In this document: positions 46,088 through 55,019 of the stretch, one piece after another
Layout of the letters: every line of letters begins with the position of its first letter
Numbering within the stretch: the stretch's first letter is position 1
Assembly: GCF_024979315.1 (NCBI RefSeq)
Contig: NZ_JANLCK010000007.1
Location: forward strand, 142,540-206,539
Length of the DNA stretch: 64,000 bases
From: Herbiconiux oxytropis
Lineage (GTDB): Bacteria > Actinomycetota > Actinomycetes > Actinomycetales > Microbacteriaceae
Direction of reading: 5' to 3'
Notes under the pieces: model-generated
The model's input: the letters and a program-made list of their open reading frames with translations, nothing else
What the model was told of the DNA's origin: nothing
The model's database searches: none
Position numbers and translations under genes: made by a program

Positions 46088-46993
46088 CTAGCCCTGGTGG
46101 GCCTTCGTGTCGGCCTCCACGTCGACGAGCGATTCCTCGAGGTCGGCAACCGGGGTCTTCAGCAGCACGGCGGTGCCGCCGGAGACCTCGAGCACGCCGT
46201 CGGTGACGGCCGGGGTGTTCTGGTAGATCTCCACGAGCTTCTTGTAGGTCTCGTTGTCCTTGTCCTCCGCCTTGGCCGCGAAGACGTTCACGTAGGGCAG
46301 GGCGTTGGGGTCGGAGGGGTCGTCCTGAGCGATGGCATCCTCGGCCTTCAGTCCCGCGTCCTCCACGAAGTCGTTGTTGATGATCGCGGCGGCGACATCG
46401 GGCAGCGAGGTGGGGGTGAGAGCGGCGTCGAGCGTGGTGACCTTCACCTTGGAGTTGGCCTCGTCGATGTCGTCGACGGTGGAGAAGATGCTCCCGCCGT
46501 CCTTCAGCTCCACCAGGCCGGCCGACTGCAGCACCAGGAGGCCTCGGGCCAGGTTGCTCTCGTCGTTCGGCACGGCGACGGTGTCGCCCTCCTGGATGTC
46601 GGCCACGTCGTCGTACTTGGTGGAGTAGAGGCCGAGCGGGTAGATCGCGGTCGCGCCGATGGGGGCGAGGTCCTCGTCGGCCGACACGTTGTACTGGGCG
46701 AGGTAGACGATGTGCTGGAACTGGTTGAGGTCGAGCTCGCCCTCGGTGAGGGCGGGGTTGGGCTGCGCGTAGTCGGAGAAGTCGACGATCTCGACCTCGA
46801 TGCCCTCGTCGGCGGCGGCCTCCTTGTAGACGTCCCAGTAGGGGTCGCTGGCGCCGACGACGCCGATGCGCACGGGTCCCGTCTGCTCGCCGCCCTCACC
46901 GGTGTCGGCACCGCTGGGTCCGGCGCAGCCGGCGAGCAGAGCGATGAGGGGGAGTGCTGCGGCGGCCGCGAGGGCCTTGGTGCGGATGGTCAT
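46088..46993 (-). CDS. metQ: Methionine-binding lipoprotein MetQ/NlpA
   Basis: Extracytoplasmic methionine-binding protein, 301 residues. Lipobox IALLAGC with Cys23. The NlpA fold shows VRIGVVGASDPYWDV, VEIVDFSDYAQPNPAL, ELDLNQFQHIVYL and the ligand helix region VAVPNDESNLARGLLVLQ. The ATG at 46993 is preceded by AGAGAGG; the in-frame upstream ATG is not followed by a signal sequence. First gene of the unit, with a stem-loop 20 bases upstream. It lies downstream of the second monooxygenase-importer module on the same strand. Confidence 0.94.
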   Translation of the reverse strand: MTIRTKALAAAAALPLIALLAGCAGPSGADTGEGGEQTGPVRIGVVGASDPYWDVYKEAAADEGIEVEIVDFSDYAQPNPALTEGELDLNQFQHIVYLAQYNVSADEDLAPIGATAIYPLGLYSTKYDDVADIQEGDTVAVPNDESNLARGLLVLQSAGLVELKDGGSIFSTVDDIDEANSKVKVTTLDAALTPTSLPDVAAAIINNDFVEDAGLKAEDAIAQDDPSDPNALPYVNVFAAKAEDKDNETYKKLVEIYQNTPAVTDGVLEVSGGTAVLLKTPVADLEESLVDVEADTKAHQG

Positions 46994-47013
46994 GATGGTG
47001 CCTCTCTCTTGGT

Positions 47014-47034
47014 GCGTGCCCACGATAGGCACGC
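47014..47034 (-). promoter_or_regulatory. Stem-loop in the metQ leader
   Basis: GCGTGCC and GGCACGC pair over 7 bp around a 7-base loop, centred about 30 bases before the metQ start. It could be a terminator of the upstream module, an operator or a leader structure. No SAM riboswitch consensus is recognisable. Confidence 0.4.
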
Positions 47035-47092
47035 TCCACCGGATGACTCGGGCCGGTCGTAACAGAAGGGAACAGTGCGTCCCGGTCAGCCG

Positions 47093-48106
47093 TCACGGCA
47101 CCGTGAGCGACCAGGCCGCGTTGTGGTGGAGGGTGCGGTAGCCGAGGGCGTCGTAGAGGGCGGCGGCGTCGTGCTCGTTCGCGGTGTCGACCCCCAGGGA
47201 GGCGGCGGGGAGCCCGGCCTCGAGGGCCGCGTGCCACACGTGAGCCAGCAGCAGCCGCGCGATCCCGCGGCGCCGCCACGGTGCCCGCACGCCGATGTAA
47301 TCGGTGTGCGCGTTGACCTCTCGGTGGCCGAGGGCGTCGTCGGTGTAGTTGGAGCCGAGGGCGTAGCCCGCGACCTGCACGCCGCCCAGCACACCCCCGC
47401 CCGCCACCACCGGATCGTCGGCCCCGGCGAGCGCGGCGAAGGAGAAGCGCGGCTCGAACACGGGCCCCGCGAGGTGGTGCCGCCAGGCGGCCTCGTCTTT
47501 GCTGAGTTCGCCGAAGTGGTGCAGGAACGTCTCGTGCTGAGCCTGCCGCACGAGTTCGCCGAGTCCCCGCGCCTCCACCTCGGCCCACCCCAGCACCGTG
47601 ATGCCGGGCACCGACGGCAGCGCGGCATCCGTCACCGCCACCGCACGACGCTTGCCCCAGAATGATGCCTCGATCCCGAAGCCCGCCGCGGCCAACGCCG
47701 CCGACAACGGCGACGGATCGACCGTCGAGAACACCCGCAGCGACCGCTTCGAGGGTGCCGACTCCGTGAACCCGGCCACGAGCGCCGCGACAGCCGCGGC
47801 CGCGAGCCCCTCGGGCGCGTCGTCGCCGATCCCCGCCCCCGCGTTCACGACCGACGAGTCGTCCGCCGCCTCGTAGAGCACGGTGTATCCGCCGATGTCG
47901 CCGCTCGCATCCCGCAGCACCAGGCTGTGCGAGGGCACGCTGTGCGCGAAGACGTCGGCCACTCCCGCAGCCGTGGCCGGGAACTTGCGCCCGTGCGAGG
48001 GCACCGCGTCGATGAACGCCGCGAGGGCGGGGTGGTGGGCCGCTCGCACCGGCTCGGCCCACCACCCCTCGGGGAGCCGGGACTCCAGAAGACCGGCATC
48101 CGTCAT
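47093..48106 (-). CDS. Double-domain GNAT acetyltransferase
   Basis: A 337-residue protein with two acetyltransferase-like halves. The C-terminal half has the full acetyl-CoA loop YIGVRAPWRRRGIARLLLAHV and the strand LGVDTANEHDAAALYDALGY. The N-terminal half is GNAT-like but lacks a clear loop. The start ATG at 48106 overlaps the binding-protein stop, so it is part of the importer operon. Transcribed last in the order LLM monooxygenase, ATPase, two permeases, binding protein, GNAT. Likely N-acetylates the imported substrate; inference from the parallel operon at 17033-21555. Confidence 0.85.
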   Translation of the reverse strand: MTDAGLLESRLPEGWWAEPVRAAHHPALAAFIDAVPSHGRKFPATAAGVADVFAHSVPSHSLVLRDASGDIGGYTVLYEAADDSSVVNAGAGIGDDAPEGLAAAAVAALVAGFTESAPSKRSLRVFSTVDPSPLSAALAAAGFGIEASFWGKRRAVAVTDAALPSVPGITVLGWAEVEARGLGELVRQAQHETFLHHFGELSKDEAAWRHHLAGPVFEPRFSFAALAGADDPVVAGGGVLGGVQVAGYALGSNYTDDALGHREVNAHTDYIGVRAPWRRRGIARLLLAHVWHAALEAGLPAASLGVDTANEHDAAALYDALGYRTLHHNAAWSLTVP

Positions 48107-49902
48107 CAGTCGACCACCTGCAACGAAGCCCAGTCGGGGCCGTTGCCGAGGCTCTGCCAGGTCCAGTTGGCGACCCGGTCGGAGGAGGGGAACACACGGA
48201 TGGTCTCGAACAGCGGGATCCAGGCCACGTCCTCGCTCGCGATCCGGTTGGCCTCCTGCCAGAACGGCTCGGCGGCTTCGGCCGTGGGCGCCGCGAAGGC
48301 CTTCTCGACCTCGGCGTTCAGCGCATCGCTGTGGTAGTTCACACCGTTCCACACATAGCCCGGGTTGAACTCCGAGTTGAGCCAGCCGCCTACGATCATG
48401 CGCGATCCGTTGCCCTGCCAGTCGGGGGAGTAACCGCCCTGCGCGATGTCCCACTGACCGCGCTTTGCCGGATCCTCGAGGCTCGCCGCGTAGTCGGCCG
48501 CGGGGATCGGCACGAGATCGATCGTGATGCCGGCGCGCGCCACCGACGACTGCACCGAGGTGAAGATCGCCTCGTTCTCGGGCGAGACGCGGTAGGCGAG
48601 TTTGAGCGACAGATCCGGGTAGCCGGCCTCCTTCAGCAGCTCGCGCGCCTTCTCCGGGTCGCCCTCGTCGCCCTCGGTCGCGAAGTAGTCGATGTCGTTG
48701 TAGCCGAGCAGAGTGCTGGTGAGGATCTCGCTCCGAGCCTGGGCCGACACCTCGCCGCCCCGGCCGCGCACGATGTCGGCCTTGTTGATGGCGTACTGAA
48801 GCGCCTCGCGCACTCGCAGATCCTTCAGCGCCTCCTGGCCCTCGGTGAGCGGTTCGCTTTCATCCGGGTTGTTGATGCTGATGAAGGTCTGCGATCCGCT
48901 CGGCGAGATGTGCAGGTTCTCGGGCTGGGTGTCCTGATAGCTCTGGATGACATGGGCCGGGTAGGGCGAGACGTAGAAGCCGATGTCGACCGTGCCGGTC
49001 TGGATGGCCTGTGACACCGCATCCGCCGTGGAGTAGCTGAAGTCGATCTCGAAACGGTCGATGTAGGCCGGCCGTGGATCGCCCTCGTTGTCGTAGCCGT
49101 CGACCTTGGTGATCGCGATCGACTGGTTCGGCTCGTAGGACTCGATCTCGTAAGGGCCGCTCGAGACGTAGTTCTGGCGGTACTCCAGGCTGTCGGGGAA
49201 GTACTGCGACACGACCTCCTCGGGCAGCGGCGACACGAAGTTGAGCGTGAGCACGTCGAGGAAGTCGTTGGCCGGCTGAGTGAGGGTGATCTGCAGCGTC
49301 TTGTCATCGACGGCCGTCAATCCGCTGATCTCGTTCGAGTCGATGAACTCCTTCACGGCGCCGACGTCGCCCACCGGCACCTCGGCCTCGAACTTCTCCC
49401 GATACTCCACGAAGCCCTCCAGCAGAGCGTTGTAGTAGGTGATGGCCGACACCTGGTTGTTGGGGTCGGGGAAGCGCTTGATGGCGTAGATGAAGTCGTC
49501 GGCCACGATCTCGCGGTCGCTCGCCCCTGAATAGCGGATGCCGTCGCGCAGGTGGAACGTGTAGACGAGCCCGTCGTCGCTCACGTCCCAGCTCTCGGCG
49601 AGGTCGGGCACCACGGTGGTGTCCTCCCCGATGCCCTCCGTGCTCCCGGGATAGGTCACGAGCTGGCGGCTGAGCAGGCGCACGACCTGCCAGTCCTCGG
49701 TCCAGTAGGCCAGCTGCGTGTCGAGGGCGTTGAAATCCTGGATGGCGCCCACCTTGAGCGTGCCGCCGTACGCGGCCTCGCCCGTCTCCGCCTTCGGTGC
49801 CGCACCGGGGTCGGCGCTCACGGGCCCGGTGCACGCGGAGACGAGGAGGGCCGCGGCGCCGAGCACGGCTCCGGCTGCGAGGAGTCTTCGGGGGAGGTTC
49901 AT
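48106..49902 (-). CDS. Peptide/nickel-type ABC substrate-binding lipoprotein
   Basis: SBP_bac_5 family binding protein, 598 residues. Lipobox LLVSAC with Cys24. Typical segments: GTLKVGAIQDFNALD, VPDLAESWDVSDDGLVYTFHLRDG (two strands of the family signature, given here only as its first part), LRVREALQYAINKADIVRG and the C-terminal YVWNGVNYHSDALNAEV. The start ATG at 49902 has a purine-rich site and a proper signal sequence. Binds oligopeptides or similar amides; the ligand is unknown but the adjacent monooxygenase and GNAT suggest an S- or N-substituted compound. Confidence 0.92.
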   Translation of the reverse strand: MNLPRRLLAAGAVLGAAALLVSACTGPVSADPGAAPKAETGEAAYGGTLKVGAIQDFNALDTQLAYWTEDWQVVRLLSRQLVTYPGSTEGIGEDTTVVPDLAESWDVSDDGLVYTFHLRDGIRYSGASDREIVADDFIYAIKRFPDPNNQVSAITYYNALLEGFVEYREKFEAEVPVGDVGAVKEFIDSNEISGLTAVDDKTLQITLTQPANDFLDVLTLNFVSPLPEEVVSQYFPDSLEYRQNYVSSGPYEIESYEPNQSIAITKVDGYDNEGDPRPAYIDRFEIDFSYSTADAVSQAIQTGTVDIGFYVSPYPAHVIQSYQDTQPENLHISPSGSQTFISINNPDESEPLTEGQEALKDLRVREALQYAINKADIVRGRGGEVSAQARSEILTSTLLGYNDIDYFATEGDEGDPEKARELLKEAGYPDLSLKLAYRVSPENEAIFTSVQSSVARAGITIDLVPIPAADYAASLEDPAKRGQWDIAQGGYSPDWQGNGSRMIVGGWLNSEFNPGYVWNGVNYHSDALNAEVEKAFAAPTAEAAEPFWQEANRIASEDVAWIPLFETIRVFPSSDRVANWTWQSLGNGPDWASLQVVD

Positions 49903-49928
49903 GCTGTGTTCCTTTCGGGTGGAGATGC

Positions 49929-50915
49929 CTACTGCCGGGAGCTCCGGGCGTAGGTGATGAGGTCGACGGCGAACGTGGCGACCACGAAGACCATCGCGCT
50001 GAAGAGGGTGATGCCGATCACCACGGGTGCGTCGCCCGAGGAGGCGGCCGAGACGGCGAGGCGGCCGATCCCATCGATGCCGAACACCTGCTCGGTGATG
50101 ACCGCGCCGCCGATGATGGCGGCGAGCTCGATGCCGCCGAGGGTGAGCACGGGGTTGAGGGCGCCCGAGAGCGCGTGCCCGAAGTACACCCGCCGATCCG
50201 GGAGTCCCTTGGCCTTGGCGGTGCGGATGTAGTCCTGCCCCACGACCTCGAGCACCGAGCTGCGGATGACGCGCTGGAAGATCGCGATCTCGGCCAGCGC
50301 GAGCGTGAGCCAGGGGAGGATCAGGTGCCTCGCCCACTCACCCACCGACTCGGTGATGGGCACGTAGCCGGAGCTCGGGAAGAATCGGAAGCCGGCGAGC
50401 GAGAGCTGGTAGAAGAGCACGTAGATGAGCAGCATGCCGGTCACGAACGTGGGCAGCGAGAGGAACGTGTAGGAGAAGGCGGAGGTGATCTTGTCGAGCA
50501 CCCCGCCCTGGCGACGCGCGGCGAGCACACCGAACAGCACGGAGAACCCGATCCACAGCACGAAGGCCCCGGCCGCGAGCGAGAGCGTCGCCGGGATCTT
50601 CTCGAGCAGCAGCTCGGTCACCGGGCGCTGCTCCTGGTAGGAGTAACCGAGGCTCGGCGGCCAGTTGAGGAGGCCCGTGGGGGTGCCCTGGATGTCGGGG
50701 CCCTTCACGAAGTAACCGAACAGCTGCTCGGGCCACGGCCGGTCGATGCCGTAGGCGCGGGCGATGGCCTGGATGGTCTCGGCCGACGCGTTCGGCGGCG
50801 CGAGGTTGCGCGCCGGGTTGGAGAACGCGATCTGGGTGAGGAAGAAGGTCACGAGCACCACGGCGAGCACCGTGATGAGCATCCGCACGACGCGGGTGGT
50901 GAGGTAGGAGGTCAC
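49929..50915 (-). CDS. DppB-type ABC transporter permease
   Basis: A 328-residue permease of the peptide importer class. It starts MTSYLTTRVVRMLITVLAVV, then has the family loop FSNPARNLAPPNAS with Gly-Ile-Asp-Arg-Pro (YGIDRPWPEQLFGY) and the cytoplasmic EAA-like loop DYIRTAKAKGLPDRRV. Six helices. It ends 26 bases before the binding-protein start and begins 6 bases after the next permease. Forms a heterodimer with the DppC-type protein. Confidence 0.93.
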   Translation of the reverse strand: MTSYLTTRVVRMLITVLAVVLVTFFLTQIAFSNPARNLAPPNASAETIQAIARAYGIDRPWPEQLFGYFVKGPDIQGTPTGLLNWPPSLGYSYQEQRPVTELLLEKIPATLSLAAGAFVLWIGFSVLFGVLAARRQGGVLDKITSAFSYTFLSLPTFVTGMLLIYVLFYQLSLAGFRFFPSSGYVPITESVGEWARHLILPWLTLALAEIAIFQRVIRSSVLEVVGQDYIRTAKAKGLPDRRVYFGHALSGALNPVLTLGGIELAAIIGGAVITEQVFGIDGIGRLAVSAASSGDAPVVIGITLFSAMVFVVATFAVDLITYARSSRQ

Positions 50916-50921
50916 GGGTGG

Positions 50922-51887
50922 CTACCGTCCGCTCGAACGGGGATCGAACCGGCGGCGTGCTTGCGTGCTCACGAGGTTGAAGCCCAGGATGGTGATGAAG
51001 AGCGAGATCGCGGGCGCCAGCAGCAGCCACGGCTGGTACTGGTACAGCCCGGTCTGCTGGGCGTTGGCGATCATGGTGCCCCAGCTGGGAGTGGGCGCCT
51101 TGATGCCGACGCCGAGGAACGACAGCGATGCCTCGCCGATGATGTTCGCGGGCAGCTGCACAGCCCAGTAGATGACGGCGGCCGGCAGCACGTTCGGCAG
51201 GATCTCGGTGAGGATGATGCGGGTGCGGCCTGCCCCGGAACCGACGGCGGCCTGGATGAAGGCGCGGCTCTTGAGCTCGATCACGAGGCCGCGCACGAGG
51301 CGGGCGAAGTAGGTCCAGGAGAACAGCGCCACGATGCCGATCACGACCCAGGCGGGATCGACGAGGTCGTCGCCCTGCGGGCCCCGGTTGAGCGTCACGA
51401 CGCTGAGGGCGGTGATGAGGAACGGGAAGGCGAGTGCGATGTCGGTGAACGATGACAGCACGGTGTCGGTGCGACCGCCCACGTAGCCGGCCACGAGCCC
51501 CACCGCCGTGCCGAGCACGAGGGCGATGGTGGTCGACGTGAGTCCCACGAACAGCGACACCTGGGCGCCGTAGAGCGTGCGCACGAAGACGTCGCGGCCG
51601 TTGGCGTCGGCGCCGAGCAGGAAGCCGTTGCCGCCGCTGATGGGCAGACCCGTGTCGCTCAAGGCCTCGTCGGCGAGCTGCTCGAGCGGGCCGTGGCCCA
51701 CGATCGCGGCCACGAGCGGTGCCGCGACGGCGCCGAGCACCACGAGACCGATGAGCACGAATCCGGCGATCGCGGCGCGGTCGCGCAGGAAGGCGCGCAG
51801 GCGTGAGCGTCCGCCGTCCGAGCGGCCCCGCTGACCGCGGGACGGCCGCGGGCGCCGTTCGCTCGTGCGCCGGGCGAGAACGGTCAT
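50922..51887 (-). CDS. DppC-type ABC transporter permease
   Basis: A 321-residue permease. A 30-residue basic tail precedes the first helix AIAGFVLIGLVVLGAVAAPL, then FLLGADANGRDVFVRTLYGAQ, the DppC hallmark, and the coupling loop SRAFIQAAVGSGAGRTRIIL. Five to six helices. The start overlaps the ATPase stop by 4 bases. Partner of the DppB-type permease next to it. Confidence 0.93.
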   Translation of the reverse strand: MTVLARRTSERRPRPSRGQRGRSDGGRSRLRAFLRDRAAIAGFVLIGLVVLGAVAAPLVAAIVGHGPLEQLADEALSDTGLPISGGNGFLLGADANGRDVFVRTLYGAQVSLFVGLTSTTIALVLGTAVGLVAGYVGGRTDTVLSSFTDIALAFPFLITALSVVTLNRGPQGDDLVDPAWVVIGIVALFSWTYFARLVRGLVIELKSRAFIQAAVGSGAGRTRIILTEILPNVLPAAVIYWAVQLPANIIGEASLSFLGVGIKAPTPSWGTMIANAQQTGLYQYQPWLLLAPAISLFITILGFNLVSTQARRRFDPRSSGR

Positions 51888-53527
51888 CGAGAAGCCTCCG
51901 CCGGAGAATCGTCGAGTCGCGGGATCGCCGCGAGCAGCGAGCCGGTGTACTCCGAGCGAGGCTCCGTGAACACCTGCTCGGTGCGGCCGATCTCGGCTAC
52001 GCCGTCCGGCCCCAGGACGATCACCCGCTGGGCGATCGAAGCCACCACGCCGAGGTCGTGGCTGATGAAGAGGAACGCCGTGCCGAGGGTCTGCTGGAGA
52101 GAGAGGATGAGCTCGATGATCTCCACCTGCGTGGTCACGTCGAGCGCGGCGAGCGGTTCGTCGGCCACGACCAGCCGGGGGCCGAGCGCGAGCGCTCGGG
52201 CGATGGCGATCCGCTGCTTCTGGCCGCCCGAGAGGGCCACCGGATAGCGCTCGAGAAGCACCTCGTCGACCACGGTCCTGCGGGCGACCTCCGCCACGCG
52301 CTCGCGCACGGCGGCGCGCGACCAGCCGTGGGCCTCGAGCGGTGCGGCAATCGACTGGAAGACCGTGCGCCTCGGATTGAGGCTCGCGAAGGGATCCTGG
52401 AACACCAGCTGCACCGAGCGCCGGAGTTCGGGGGCGAGGTGAGGCGCTGTCGTGCCGGCCCGATGCCGTCCGCCCACCGGGTACGGATGCCCGGCGAGCG
52501 TGATCGAGCCCGCATCGGCCGTCTGCAGGCCGGCGACGATGGTGCCGACGGTCGACTTGCCCGATCCGGATTCACCGACGACCCCCACGATCTCACCCTC
52601 GCCCACCGTGAAGTCGAGGCCCTCGATGGCGGTCGTGGTGCGGCGCCCGCGGCGGTAGTGCTTCGTGAGGCCGGTCACCTCGAGCAGCGGCGGGCCGATT
52701 CGGATGCCGTCACGGGCAGCCCGGGGGCGGATACGGGCCCTCGAGGCCTCGAGCAGGTCGCGTGTGTACTGCTCGCGCGGGTTCTCGTAGAGTTCGTCGC
52801 GTGTGCCGGTCTCGACGAGGCGGCCGCCCTTCAGCACCACCACCCGATCGGCGATCCGGGAGACCACGGCGAGGTCGTGCGAGACGAACACGATGGCGGT
52901 ACCGTGCTCGGCCTGCAGCCGGGTGAGCAGATCGAGGATGCCCGCCTGCACGCTCACGTCGAGAGCGGTGGTGGGCTCGTCGGCGATGATCAGGGCGGGG
53001 TTCAGCGCGATCGCCATGGCGATCATCACGCGCTGGCGCTGGCCACCGGAGAGGTGGCCAGGGTGGTGCTGCGCCTTCTCCTCGGGCCGGGGGATGCCGA
53101 CCTCACCCAGCAGCTCGAGCACGCGCCGGCGGCGGGCGGTGCGGTTCAGAGAGGTGTGCTCGGTGAGCACCTCCTCGATCTGCGCACCGATCGTCATGAA
53201 GGGGTGCAGGTTGCTCTGGGGATCCTGGAAGACGAAGCCGATCTCCTTGCCGAGGATGCGGCGCCGCGACGCCTGAGGCAGGGAGAGGAGGTCGTGGTCC
53301 CTGAAGAGCACGCGGCCACGAGTGCGGATGTCGCCGTCGAGGAGGCCTGTCGCGGCCAGGAGCGACACCGATTTGCCGGATCCGGATTCACCCACGATCG
53401 CCACGGTCTCCCCCGGCTCGACCGAGTAGGAGAGCTCGTGCACGGTGTCCAGGGCGAAGCGGTGCCGCTGAGGGAGACCGGGGTCGGCGAAGGAGACGCT
53501 GAAGGCGTCGAGCTGGAACAGGGGCAT
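51884..53527 (-). CDS. Fused DppD-DppF ABC ATPase
   Basis: A 547-residue protein with two complete ATPase domains, so a single chain replaces the usual DppD and DppF. First domain: Walker A GESGSGKSV, signature HLSGGQRQRVMIAMA, Walker B LIIADEPTTALD. Second: Walker A GESGSGKST, signature ALSGGQKQRIAIARAL, Walker B LVVADEPLAALD. Each carries the C-terminal oligopeptide-transporter extension. One gene covers the energising unit for the importer. Starts ATG 53527; the LLM gene ends 27 bases upstream. Confidence 0.94.
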   Translation of the reverse strand: MPLFQLDAFSVSFADPGLPQRHRFALDTVHELSYSVEPGETVAIVGESGSGKSVSLLAATGLLDGDIRTRGRVLFRDHDLLSLPQASRRRILGKEIGFVFQDPQSNLHPFMTIGAQIEEVLTEHTSLNRTARRRRVLELLGEVGIPRPEEKAQHHPGHLSGGQRQRVMIAMAIALNPALIIADEPTTALDVSVQAGILDLLTRLQAEHGTAIVFVSHDLAVVSRIADRVVVLKGGRLVETGTRDELYENPREQYTRDLLEASRARIRPRAARDGIRIGPPLLEVTGLTKHYRRGRRTTTAIEGLDFTVGEGEIVGVVGESGSGKSTVGTIVAGLQTADAGSITLAGHPYPVGGRHRAGTTAPHLAPELRRSVQLVFQDPFASLNPRRTVFQSIAAPLEAHGWSRAAVRERVAEVARRTVVDEVLLERYPVALSGGQKQRIAIARALALGPRLVVADEPLAALDVTTQVEIIELILSLQQTLGTAFLFISHDLGVVASIAQRVIVLGPDGVAEIGRTEQVFTEPRSEYTGSLLAAIPRLDDSPAEASR

Positions 53528-53554
53528 GGCGGTCCTCGGCGATCGCGGGGCGGG

Positions 53555-54904
53555 TCAGCGGGCGGCGGTGAGAGTGTGGGCGCGCGCGGCGGTGTGGCGG
53601 TTCGCGGGGGGAGTCAGCCCGAGGTGGTCGCGCAGCGTCGTGCCCGCGTACTCCCGGCGGAACAGTCCCCGCTGCTGCAGCAGCGGCACCACGTGCTCGA
53701 CGAAGAGCTCGAGCTGATCGGGCACCACGGGCGGCTGCAGGATGAAGCCGTCGGCGGCGCCGTTCTCGTAGCGGAACTGGATCTCGTCCGCTATGCGCTC
53801 GGGCGAGCCCACCACGCGCAGGCCGAACGCCGAGATGGTGCGGTAGAGGAACTCCCTGAGGCTCGGGTTGCCCTCGGTGGCGAGCGTCTTGTAGCCCGCG
53901 AGAGCCGTGTGGTGCTTCTCGCTCGCAGCGGCGAAGCGGTCGAGCGGCACGGGGCCGTCGAGCGGCAGTCCTGTCACGTCGATGTCGACCTCCTGCAGCC
54001 AGCCCGCCTGGTATTCGGGGATGAAGCTCTCGCGCACCGTCTCCTCGAAGCGCGCAGCCTCCTCGTCGCTCGACCCCACGACGAACGAGAGGCCGGGGGT
54101 GACGATCGGGAGGGTGCTGCGGCCGGCGGCGCGGGCCTCGGAGCGGATGCGCTCATAGAACGCCTGGCTCTGAGCCAGCAGGGGGTGCCCGGTGAAGATG
54201 GCGTCGGCGTGACGGGCGGCGAAGGCGGTGCCGGCGGTGGAGGCGCCGGCCTGGAAGATGACGGGCTGGCCCTGGGGTGAGCGGTGGGCGCCGAGCGGGC
54301 CGCGCACCTGGAACGACTCGGTGCGGTGGTCGGTGCGGTGCAGCTTCGAGACGTCGGTGTAGATGCCGCGGTCGCGATCGCCGACCACCGCGTCGCTCTC
54401 GAGCGAGTCCCAGAGCTTCTGCACGATCTCGAGCACCTCCTCGGCCTGGCGGTAGCGCTCGTCGTGCGGCACCACACCGCGGTCGCCGAAGTTGGCGGCG
54501 GCGGCCTCGGCGAAGCTCGTGACGAGGTTCCAGCCGGCCCGCCCTCCGCTGAGGGTGTCGAGCGAGAGCAGCTGCCTGGCGATCGTGTAGGGCGGCTGGA
54601 ACTGCGACGATCCCGTCACCACGAGACCCAGCCGCTCGGTGGTGGCGGCGAGGTAGGCGGCGGTGGTGATCGGCTCGAAGTCGTCCGGCTGCTTGTGCGG
54701 CCAGGTGGCTTCGGGGCCGTAGTTGAGGGCGTCGGCGTAGAAGATGCCGTCGAGCAGCCCCCGCTCGGCCACCTGAGCGGTCTGCACGAGCCGCCGCAGC
54801 AGACTCGCGCGGTCGTTCTCCACGCCGGGTATGCGCCACGCACCGGCGAGGCTGCCGGGAACGTGGCCGAAGACGAGCAGGTGCAGCTGGCGGTCGGAGG
54901 TCAT
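53555..54904 (-). CDS. NtaA/SnaA-family FMN monooxygenase
   Basis: LLM-class monooxygenase of 449 residues, first gene of the second importer module. Markers are VAERGLLDGIFYADAL, TTERLGLVVTGSSQFQPPY, LSLDTLSGGRAGWNLVTSFAE, the segment HRSPQGQPVIFQAGAS and the C-terminal PPVVPDQLELFVEHVVPLLQ. It needs reduced FMN from an unlinked reductase. ATG 54904 is chosen; the upstream extension is not family-like. It is about as far from the NtaA-like enzyme at 14451 as between subfamilies, so this is not a recent duplication. Confidence 0.88.
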   Translation of the reverse strand: MTSDRQLHLLVFGHVPGSLAGAWRIPGVENDRASLLRRLVQTAQVAERGLLDGIFYADALNYGPEATWPHKQPDDFEPITTAAYLAATTERLGLVVTGSSQFQPPYTIARQLLSLDTLSGGRAGWNLVTSFAEAAAANFGDRGVVPHDERYRQAEEVLEIVQKLWDSLESDAVVGDRDRGIYTDVSKLHRTDHRTESFQVRGPLGAHRSPQGQPVIFQAGASTAGTAFAARHADAIFTGHPLLAQSQAFYERIRSEARAAGRSTLPIVTPGLSFVVGSSDEEAARFEETVRESFIPEYQAGWLQEVDIDVTGLPLDGPVPLDRFAAASEKHHTALAGYKTLATEGNPSLREFLYRTISAFGLRVVGSPERIADEIQFRYENGAADGFILQPPVVPDQLELFVEHVVPLLQQRGLFRREYAGTTLRDHLGLTPPANRHTAARAHTLTAAR

Positions 54905-55019
54905 GCAGCGACGGTAGGGGCGAGCGCCCGACCCCAGCCACCGGCAGGACACATGCCGCCCGACAGCGGCGCAGTGTTACGCGCTTTCTCCGCCTCAGTG
55001 GGCCGACGCCGGGAGGAGG

